Assembly (NCBI GenBank): GCA_050084985.1
Contig: JBITNC010000002.1
Span: 39,804,001 to 39,868,000, forward strand
DNA from: Nageia nagi
Taxonomy: Eukaryota > Pinophyta
Length of the DNA stretch: 64,000 nt
Direction of reading: 5' to 3'
The notes below the pieces were generated by a model. That model saw only the letters and a program-made list of their open reading frames with translations. It ran no database searches and had not been told where the DNA came from. The position numbers and the translations under genes are program-made. Of this stretch, positions 55,770 to 64,000 are shown piece after piece; the stretch's first letter is position 1, and each line of letters starts with the position of its first letter.

Positions 55770-58700
55770 TATCAAAAATCATGCTTCCAGAAATGTATCC
55801 TCAATATCCTAATGTACATATTCAATGTTGCCATCATTTGCATTATCATCTTGAATAGTTTCAAGTTTAACAAAATTTGTTCCTCCAAAGACATCCACCT
55901 TGTATGCTTTAGTGTATTTGATCCCTCTTGGAGGTGATATGAGAGACACATACCAATTGCATTCAATTGAGTCCTATATATAAAAAACTTATTTGGCTTG
56001 CAATGCTAGAATATATGGATCATCTTCTAGTCTATCCCCACGTAATTTGCTCATATTAACTATTATGTATCCCATTTTTTTAGTTTTAATTTGACTCTTA
56101 TTATCAAGAACATTCACCCAATGATATTTGAACAAGGGGTATTCCCACCATAATAAATTCAACAAAATAATTTCCTTGATAACACCATAATATATTATTG
56201 TTTTAGTAACCTAGTTTGTATCTTTTGTACTTAATCTATAACTAACAATTGCATCAATACACATGACATTGTTATGAGTTATCCTTTGTTAATATATGTA
56301 TTTAGTATTATATATATAATTGTTGATTAGATAGCCTCTAAATATGGTTTCAGCTTGAATTAGATCACATGCCAACTATTTTATTGTATTAGATTTATCA
56401 TCATTATATTGTGATTCATATCCTTGAAATTGAAACAAAGAATAATAGTTTAAAATGATTGCAAAATATTATATTATTATAATTACAATTATAGAATATT
56501 ATATTCAAGTGAGCATAATAACCTGATTTTGTAGCCAAGGGATGAATTCCCTAATATGAGCTTTTTACATTGTCGCTTCACCTCTTGCCACTTGAGGGTT
56601 GGATTCCTTGATACTGATCTTATGTTTCCTAATTTGGTATAAATTTTATCAAGAATGATTATATCTAAATAATTTTATATCCTATATTATATATAATAGC
56701 AATAAATAAACATGTACTTACTCTACTTAAGGTTGAACTTCATTCAAGTTCATGAGAATGCTTTGATGGGCTTGCTTAAGAGAAATTTTACCTAAATTAA
56801 AGACTTTTCCATTAGATGTTGGCCTCCCACCAACTATAGTTTTTCTTATTTTTCACTACCTACATTGTTGCATGAAATACGATCATAAATTGCTTCTAAA
56901 TCTCTCATGTAGTCAACACTGAATGAAGTAATTTCCTCGATAATATATCACTTGATAATATAACCTTCAAGCTTAGCTCTATTCTTTACATAGCTCTTAT
57001 AAATCCCTATAAATCTAAGAAAAAAAATTATTTTGATGAGACACTGTAAAAATATTATAAAAAAATAATGGTTTATGAAATTGATGAACACATGTAAACC
57101 TCTCAAAAGGGTACATCGATTGAAATTGTATAGGTCCACATAGACCTATATCTTGAACCACCAAATGAACTGTTATGTGCACCATGATATTAAAAAATGA
57201 AAGGGGGAATTACTCTTCCAACAAACATAAGGTCTCCCTGATATCTTCCTCTAATTTCACCAATTTTTTGAAATCCACCACTTTTGCACATAAATCCCTA
57301 TAGAACATGTACAACTTACAAATGGTTTTTCACACTATCTTATCAAGCATATGTTGTAGTACTATTGGGAGAAGGTTTTACATGAGAATATGATAATCAT
57401 GTGATTTTAGAATGAAGATTTTAAGATCTTTCATAGATACATTTTTGCTAAATATTTGAACAATATCCTTCAGGTACTTTCATGTTCTAAAATGTTTCAC
57501 AGAACCTTTATTTCTTAACCTTTGATAGATTGTAGGGTGCTACTAGAAGATATGCCTTTCCATTATGAGTTTCTACCCATAATGAACTCCTAATCTTCAA
57601 CTCTTTTAAATCATCATGAGAGTTTTTGCTATCTTTTTTTTTTGTACCAATACCTAACAATATCCTAAATAGGCTTTTGTAGATATTTTTATCTACATAC
57701 ATCACATCCAAGTTGTGATGAATTAAAAGATCTTGTTCATAGTTAGAAACATCAAACTAAATTATTCAACATTTGAAATACATACCAATAAATTCAGTTA
57801 TTAAATTGCATGTCATACCTTACAATATGATAGATCAAATAATATATATTTTTTCTTCCATCCTTTAATGCTATCATCATTCTTCTTACTTTTTTTTTGA
57901 ATTACTTGAATCCCCCCAATTTTGTGGGATATTTTGTAGCTTTTCTAGTATTTCACTTGAAGCTAAATGCAATGGTGCTTTACCCCACTCTTCCTTGTTA
58001 TTAAAACATGCTTTTTGATGATGAAATGGATGATCCATAGAAAGAAATATCTTATAGTTACATGGAATTCATATTGGACAAGTGTTTTCCTAACATATTG
58101 GACATGTAAAGAATCCCTTTTTTTTACATCCTGCTAGGTTCCCATATGCATGAAAATCATGAATGGCCCACATAATTATTTCTCTCATATTGAATCTAGT
58201 TTTCTAAAATGCATCAAACATTTCTACTCCATCAGTCCATAGTTTGAGCAATTCAGCAACCAATAACTATATATACATATCAATATTGATTCTTGGTCGT
58301 TGAGGGCTAGGTATTAATAAGGTAAGCATTGATTAATTATTCTTCATCTGTAGCCATGGTAAAAGGTTATACATGACCAACATAATAGGCCAACAAATTT
58401 AGCAAGAACTAAAGTTGGTAAAAGGGTTGAACCCATCGGTTGCCATTGCTAGTAGTACATTACATGGCTCTCTAGCAAAATATGGCCACATGGAGTTTAT
58501 CTTTTTCCATGCTAGAGAGTCAACTGGATATCACATATTACCATATGGACTCTTATGTTGTAAATGCCACCTCATATTCTCTACAACCTCTTCAAAGCTA
58601 CAATAAGAAAGCAACTCATTTCAACCATGTCTAACAATGTTGAGAGAAACAAACACACCAATTCTATTTATACAATAAATTTTTTTACCTATACATTCTT

Positions 58701-59530
58701 TACAACCTATGTAAAATAAAAAAATGCCTCAACAACTTCATAGGAACATTATTATTTCATTTTTTTTAAAATGATGATCAAATTTCCAATGTGATTCACC
58801 ACATTTTGAGCAAGCTTTAAGAATTTCATATTATTTCTAATATAAAATACAATAATTATTGCATGCATGTATTATTACATAATCTAATGCTCATGTCTTT
58901 AGCATTTTCTTCATTGCATATGAGGAATCTAGAATTGTATTACCAATTAGAAGCATATCTCTCAATAATTCTAATAAAACACCAAATTGTCTATCTAACC
59001 AACAGTTTTAGCTTTGAGATGATATAATTTAGATATTATTGATAATTTTGTATATTTTGTACAATCTAGGTATAATGGTTATTTTCTAGTATCTTGTACC
59101 AACCTACATAATTCATCATGATCATATTCAAACTCGATATCATTATCTTGTAGTTCTTGTACACTCTCTAAGAAATTGATATATTCCATTCCAATGATGT
59201 CATCTTGTACACTTCCAATATTTGAATCCTCATCCATGGTGGTGCATGCATATGATGCATATTGGTCATGAGTAGATACTTATTCTCCATGCAAATAAAA
59301 AATGTTATATGTCCTTTCAAGTCCATGCCAAAACAAGTGCTCATGAACCTCCTCAAAAGCAAGAGTTTCCATATTTTAGCACCTTCAACATGGAAATCTA
59401 ATTCTATTGGGATCCATTAAATTATGTTTTGCAAATGTAATGAATTTGAAAACCCCACAAAAATATTGCTTGCTATTTCTAGTTGCATGTAACCATTCTT
59501 TATCAATAATTCTTGACAACAACTCTCCTT
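55770..59530 (-). pseudogene. CACTA (En/Spm) TNP2 transposase, degenerate
   Basis: Order along the minus strand matches plant TNP2 proteins. Transposase-associated domain: DKEWLHATRNSKQYFCGVF, MDPNRIRFPC, EVHEHLFWHGLERTYNIFY (about 59520-59280). TNP2 core: KYTKLS and LKAKNCWLDRQFGVLLELL (about 59065-58960), AKKML, a CSKCGESHWKFDHHF block (about 58815), HLQHKSPYGNM, PVDSLAWKKINSMWPYF (about 58540-58480), NVLLAMATDGFNPF (about 58460-58415). DUF4218-like: MYPFER (about 57117), RAKLEGYIIK and GGRPTSNGKV. DUF4216-like: WWEYPLFKYHWVNVLDN (about 56150-56100), YIIVNMSKL, LEDDPYILALQAK, NWYVSLISPPRGIKYTKAYK (about 55960-55900). It would cut and paste CACTA-ended elements. The expected start Met in the family's MDxxWM is Ile (ATT). 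Many stops and shifts. Confidence 0.88.
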
Positions 59531-59780
59531 AAAAATAGCCACATTACAGATAATGATGAAAGTTAAACTTCATCCATTCCAAAACAAATAACTTTTTTCT
59601 ACATAAAAAATATCTCTACAAGGTAATTACAAAAACAACATTAAAGGAGTGTATTATCTACCAATGAAGGTATTGGCAATATTAAACTATTTAATCTAAT
59701 GAAGCATTTGGATTCAATACCAAATACACTCATAGAATGTAAAGCAAGTCATGTGCTCTTATTGAGCATGACTTGCTTTG
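59531..59780. other. Spacer upstream of TNP2
   Basis: No gene. AGTCATGTGCTCTTATTGAGCATGACTTGC (59747-59776) contains an inverted repeat, AGTCATG/CATGACT, flanking TGCTCTTATTGAG. Confidence 0.4.
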
Positions 59781-60160
59781 CATGATGCAAATAGTTTTAT
59801 GGTCTATAATGATTGTAGGAGACACATAAAATGGGTTTTCTAGAAATGTAGCAAACCCTAAATTATCTAATTGATGATGTTTTGAACAAGTTATCTTAGA
59901 AAAAATATATCCAACCTTTATATCTTATTATGCTTATTATGGAGGTAAGATAACATAGTATTTAATTTCTAGGATGAAAAATGGAACATGCTATGGATTC
60001 CTTCATTGCCTTGATTGTATCACAATAGTTTTATGGCCTATAATAATTGTAAGGTATGCACAAAATGGGTTTTCTAAAAAAGGACCATATATATGTATTC
60101 AAAATATGCAAAAATACATAAATCCCATGAGTATAAGCATAATTATGTAATGATGCATTG
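59781..60160 (+). pseudogene. PPR-derived fragments
   Basis: MMQIVLWSIMIVGDT then NGFS (59785-59845), and VLWPIIIVRYAQNGFS (about 60023-60078) followed by a shifted MYSKYAKIHKSHE (60093-60130), match the xxWxxMIxGYxQNGF and MYxKCGxIxxAxE blocks of PLS PPR proteins. Two separate diverged copies, with spacer 59850-60015 between them. Confidence 0.55.
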
Positions 60161-60217
60161 TAGGAATAATGCAATAAGAGTCACTCATGTTATTAAAATA
60201 TTACCAGCATATTTTTT

Positions 60218-60385
60218 CCAACTTACCACTTTTGAATTAGTTTTTGACACTTTCTTAAAGTATAATATTTCATCATATATCCATTTTACACCTGATAAAT
60301 GCATATTCTTAAAAGTCTCTATAGCCTTCCAATTTTTGCATATCCTACAATCATAGGATTATTCATTGATCCATACTCATTGGAT
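60218..60385 (-). pseudogene. PPR-derived fragment, inverted
   Basis: Minus strand reads NNPMIVGYAKI then ETF-type and NMHLSG wording (60370-60285), the WNAMIxGYAxxG...MxxxG segment, in the opposite orientation to its neighbours. A dispersed CCAACTTACCACTTTTG module lies at 60218. Confidence 0.55.
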
Positions 60386-61159
60386 GCTTATAGCATACTC
60401 GAATCCTCACTTACAAATTTGAACGAAAATAGTTAACCATTATGAGATCATACAAAATTGCATATAAATTTGAAAGTTGCATAATGTGAATCACAAAATA
60501 GTAATATCAAACACACAACAAGATCAACATAATGATTTTACCCTAGTTCACCCAATGTGGGCTAATCTAGCATGGAATTGGAGCCTTCTCTTCTCATTAT
60601 CTATAGACATTACAATATTACATGCATAGAGAAATACTATCAATACAATGGTAATGTAATCTCCTACAATTACTATAATCTCCTACAGCAAGAAGAAATA
60701 ATCTTAAAACTACAATAATTATGGAATGACTCTTGGTCTTACTTCAAACTATTACAATTCTAAAACCCAAACTCTCAATCTCCCACTGAAGAAACAAGGG
60801 GAATGGCATGCTCTTTAATAAGCCTTGAATTACCTTAGAAAAAACTTCTTGACATTAGTTATGGAAGTTGAAATAGTTTCTCTACCTAACATGTTAATTT
60901 CCCTTCGACTTTGACTACTAACTCATCAAATTTCAAAATGTTGGTAGCCTAGATTTAGCTTTTTGCATGCTGCTGATGGCCTAAAAATAATTGTTGATCA
61001 ACTCCAAATTTTGGTCTTCATATGTCTTCAAGCATAAATACCTCTGGATTGAGAACTACTCCTAAAAAGATAACCTAACATAATCCAATTCAGATCACAC
61101 CTCCCTAATAGAGAAGCATTTGATCCCATAAATGCATAAATAAGGATACCACTCCTTAA
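60386..61159. other. Non-coding segment downstream of Gypsy 3 pol, possible 3' LTR
   Basis: No reading frame is recognised. For the minus-strand Gypsy 3, the 3' LTR should lie here. A less AT-rich patch (CCCTAGTTCACCCAATGTGG at about 60542) may belong to an LTR, but no second copy is in the window for comparison. Confidence 0.35.
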
Positions 61160-61169
61160 CTCTGTACCT

Positions 61170-62430
61170 ATCCATCCACTTGGCTTTAGTATTCTTCTAT
61201 CTTTTTAATCTAACCAATCTTACCTCTCCTTGTAGAATGAACCTTCTTTTGCAATATGGAATCCTCGTTGATTTCATCCATAGTGTTAGGAGCTAAGTCA
61301 TCAATAGATGAAAAAACCTGATTTGAACCTGATTCATCTTCAGTCAATATAGATGGCTCATACAATTTCAAATGCTCAACACTCAAAATTTAATAAATAT
61401 TCATATATTATAGTAGGTTCAATCTAAAATCATTCTTACTTACTTGCTTCACAATCTCAAATGGTCCATACCTTATAGGTTTCAACTTCTTGGCTGGTCC
61501 TTGTAATGTCTCCTTAATAATATGCAACCAAACATGGTCTCCCACATGAAACTTATGGTCAACTCTATGCTTTTCATGTCTCATGTTGTACTTCTCTTGG
61601 CTTGTCTCAAGTTGCTCTTGGACTTTCAAATGAATTTGCCTAATCTTCTCAACAAATGTTTTAGCTTGATTTTCCTCTTTCTCAAGTGAATATTCTTCAT
61701 CCTTTTAACTCCCAAAATCATAATCAAAAGGTGAAGGTGGTAAATAAGTAAAAAGAGTATCAAAAGGATTCTTATTAATGGAAGAATGAATTACCCTATT
61801 GTATGCATGTTGGATATATTCAAAATGTTCATTCCAAGACTTAGGATGTTTGCCATAATAACCTATTAAGAGCTAAACTACTATCCTATTCACCACCTCA
61901 ATTTTTCCATCCATTTGAGGATGAAAGGAAATACTCCCCTTAAACCTTGTATCCATCTTTTTCTATAAACATGTCCAAAACTTTCCCAAAAGTCTACTAT
62001 CTCTATTTGAAATAATGGAATTAGAAAATCCAGAATGAACCCAAATATGAGAAAAGAATAAATTTGTAGCATCTTGTTCTATTATAGTCTTTTTACATGG
62101 AATCAAAACACACATCTTGCTAAATCTATCCACAACAACAAATAAATAGTCATGACCCTTCTTATTCATAGGAAATCCTCCCACAAAATCTATTGAGATA
62201 CACTACCATGGATGTGAAGGTACTAGAAGTGGCTAATACAAACCTAATTTTTTGTTACTTGGCTTGCTAGTGCAACATAAAGAACACCCCCTTATGTACT
62301 TGACAACTTGATATTGCATCTTTGGCCAATATACATACCTTTACAAATTGTACAATGTCTTTCCAACCCCAAAATATCCTATAATCTTTGAAGTATGTGC
62401 TTCTCTAATTAGTCCAATACTTTCACCTAA
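61170..62430 (-). pseudogene. Gypsy 3 integrase and C-terminal domain
   Basis: Zinc domain: LIREAHTSKIIGYFGVGKTL ... CSLCCTSKPSN, where the second His is Tyr. Core: CISIDFVGGFPMNKKGHDYL (first Asp, about 62200), FVVVDRFSKM, NSIISNRDSRLLGKFW (second Asp, about 62020-61970), FHPQMDGKIEVVNRIV (Glu, about 61915-61880). All three catalytic acids are present. C-terminal part: DHKFHVGDHVWLHI, GPAKKLKPIRYGPFEIVKQV (GPY/F module, about 61500-61440), then VEHLKLYEPSILTEDE and SIDDLAPNTMDEINEDSILQ, a tail common in plant Gypsy pol proteins. Stops remain at about five places. Confidence 0.9.
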
Positions 62431-62625
62431 AGGTACACATAATATATTAAAATGATAAATAAGTCTATTTTACAAATGAAATTCATCCAAACCCTCATAC
62501 TTGGTACTAGATGAAGATAACTAATCATACATCTCTCTGAAGTATAGGTCTTGCACATATGCCTCTAAAAATGATTCAAATAAAAAAGGAAGAAATTTTA
62601 GCACTAAGAGGGAACTTACTAGACC

Positions 62626-63060
62626 CTATTTACATGCTGCTAATGGTCCAAAATAAGTACTGCATGCCTCTGATGGTGTAGAATATGTAGTTACATGTGA
62701 CCTAGAAAGTATATCAGCAACCTTATTATGTGTTCCTTTCTTATACTTGATCACTAGATGAAATTGTTGTATAAAATCCATCCATATATAATGTATAGTT
62801 TGTTGCAATTTTGATTGAGTTTGTAAATACTTTAATGGTTGATGATTAGTAAGAATGATTATTTCTTTTCCTATCAAGTAATGTTTCAACTTTTTAACAA
62901 CTTGAACCAATGCATACATTTCCTTATCATAAGTAGGATAATTCAAAATAGCCCCACTAAATTTTTTAGAATGATAGCAAATTAGTTTACCTTCTTGTAA
63001 TAAAATGGATCCCATGGCATAGTCACTTGCATCAGTCTCTACTTCAAATGATCTCTACAA
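62626..63060 (-). pseudogene. Gypsy 3 RNase H
   Basis: Open for 129 residues (63015-62626): MGSILLQEGKLICYHSKKFS, NYPTYDKEMYALVQVVKKLK, HYLIGKEIIILTNHQPLKYL, FHLVIKYKKGTHNKVADILS. All main blocks of the Gypsy RNase H are present, including the Glu (YDKEMYAL) and the Asp region near the end (NKVADILS). The preceding ASDYAMG (about 63033-63013) supplies the first acidic residue region. Likely folded until recently, but isolated by stops on both sides. Confidence 0.92.
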
Positions 63061-63510
63061 ATTAGGAAGTGCTAGCATAGGTGCACTAATGATTTTTTTC
63101 TTCAATGTGTCACAATATGTTGTTGTTTCCCCCATTGGAAAACTTACTTCTTTCTAGTTACATCATGTAAAGGTGAAGTAATATGAAAAAAATCAACAAT
63201 AAAATTTCTCAAGTATTGGATAGCTTCTAAGAAACTCCTTATTGTAGTTATATTATATGGCCTTGGCTAATCTACTATAGCACTTACTTTACTAAGATCT
63301 ATATTAAGTTGTCTATGACCAATAACATGGCCTAAATACACCAAAGAATCTTTGCCAAACTCACATTGTGAATGTTTCAATAATAACTTTTCTCGATGCA
63401 AAGTTTGAAACACTTGTCTAATATGTACAACATGTTCTTCCAAAGTATAAGTATAAAGAAGAATATCATCAAAGTATACAACAACAAAATAATCTCCTTG
63501 GTCTCATCAC
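63061..63510 (-). pseudogene. Gypsy 3 reverse transcriptase, catalytic half
   Basis: Starts abruptly at FVVVYFDDILLYTYT (about 63490-63440) with an intact YxDD-type box, then LEEHVVHIRQVFQTLHREKL, CEFGKDSLVYLGHVIG and SFLEAIQYLRNFIVDF (about 63215-63170). The part of RT that should precede the box (the IDLxxGYHQI and PFGLxNAPxTFxxLMN blocks) is missing; see 63511. Confidence 0.88.
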
Positions 63511-63620
63511 ACCTTGATCAACCAATTCCTAAATTTGCCTCCTTATTTCCCCTTGCTCCAAAATTAATTGCTGATTCAAAGCTATGTTGGGAAATGAAGT
63601 ATCAGGTAACAACTAATTAT
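63511..63620 (-). pseudogene. Gypsy 3 RT N-terminal remnant next to an internal deletion
   Basis: PDTSFPNIALNQQLILEQGE then RRQI and ELVDQGVMRP (about 63605-63515) match the start of Gypsy RT (LPxxxxxxxxPxExxEIxxQVxELLxxGxIRxS). The next recognisable residues are already the YFDD block, so about 300 bp of the fingers/palm are deleted at about 63505. Confidence 0.75.
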
Positions 63621-63689
63621 CATGTTGTATATCTTGCATCAGAGGTAGTCCCTATATCTATGCAAACAAGTTAGTAAACACTTGACCCA

Positions 63690-63880
63690 AATCTTGCAAA
63701 AATAGCAAATTTCAACTTACAATGTTTAGTGACTTGCAAACTACCATTGTGATGCATCCAACCCAAAGGATATGGATTTGGATGGTTGAAAGTTTCCAAT
63801 CCCAAATTACTTACCATAGTTTCTGAGATCATATTTTCTTGAGAACTAGGATCAATAATATAATCTACTTTGGTTTTCTT
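63690..63880 (-). pseudogene. Gypsy 3 protease
   Basis: SSQENMISETMVSNLGLETF then HPNPYPLGWMHHNGSLQVTK (about 63850-63725) match the non-canonical protease block of one plant Gypsy lineage (...GSxxNxIS...LxLxxxxHPxPYxLxWl...VxxxxxVxF). The catalytic Asp precedes this at about 63865 (IIDPSSQEN), with DPSS in place of DxGS. Confidence 0.78.
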
Positions 63881-64000
63881 GATTTGGATTTTGAGGTAGA
63901 ATAATTGAATCCTTTTTTCTCCAATTTCTTAAGGTTATTCAACCTTTTTAATGGCTGAACAATTTACTTTCTCATCAACATCTAAACTTCCCTCAATATC

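Larger units (their letters stand above)
61160..64000 (-). mobile_element. Ty3/Gypsy element 3, reverse orientation, runs off right edge
   Basis: Minus-strand order from the right edge: protease (about 63870-63690), RT N-terminal bit, RT catalytic part (63500-63060), RNase H (63060-62626), integrase (62420-61640) and C-terminal region (61640-61170). It is the best-preserved pol in the window, with only scattered stops. It is a different lineage from Gypsy 1 and 2, judged by protease and C-terminal wording. Confidence 0.9.

Noticed and set aside
59747-59776. Inverted repeat near TNP2 as a terminator or operator
   Set aside because: The stem is only seven bases and no transcription context supports it.

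Overview
The window is about 64 kb of AT-rich, gene-poor nuclear DNA from a large plant genome. I infer a conifer-like gymnosperm: long LTRs, mostly decayed and nested retroelements, CACTA transposase relics and many PPR-derived fragments. That assignment is inference from repeat content. I see no intact host gene, tRNA, rRNA or CRISPR array. Every long recognisable coding stretch is a transposable-element or PPR relic with stops or frameshifts.

Layout. 1-2,595: unassigned DNA plus a reverse-oriented Copia-like LTR end. 2,600-9,554: a forward Ty3/Gypsy element with a 1.5-kb 5' LTR, a decayed PBS, PR-RT-RH-INT relics and a 3' LTR reduced to about 300 bp; a 1,448-bp hAT-like element (6,047-7,494) sits exactly inside pol. 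9,562-14,326: LTR-like and unassigned AT-rich DNA with a CACTA-like terminus and a perfect hairpin. 14,327-26,703: copy 1 of an unrecognised ~6-kb repeat with a ~1,125-codon minus-strand reading frame, split by a non-autonomous LTR element (17,936-24,409) whose 3' LTR is itself split by a TIR element (21,844-22,946). 27,350-33,550: a forward Copia element with intact 5' LTR and PBS, truncated in RT and fused tail-to-tail to a minus-strand Gypsy element (33,555 to about 38,640, perhaps 40,500). 40,678-46,977: copy 2 of the unrecognised repeat, uninterrupted by other elements.

46,978-60,400 is a different landscape: minisatellites, a 111-bp tandem array, a dispersed 18-bp module in both orientations, and at least eight scattered fragments of a PLS-type PPR gene. 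Between them, on the minus strand, lie two CACTA (En/Spm) genes: a TNP2 transposase (55,770-59,530) and a Transposase_24-like gene (50,940-52,613). PPR fragments lie between and on both sides of these genes, which suggests capture and amplification of a PPR gene fragment by a CACTA element. 61,160-64,000 is the pol region of a third Gypsy element, minus strand, running off the right edge.

The strongest candidates for something undescribed are the repeat pair with its conserved long reading frame of unknown function (14,327-26,703 and 40,678-46,977) and the CACTA/PPR mosaic. Coordinates of degraded domains are approximate. TSDs, TIRs, LTR ends and PBS positions were read base by base.
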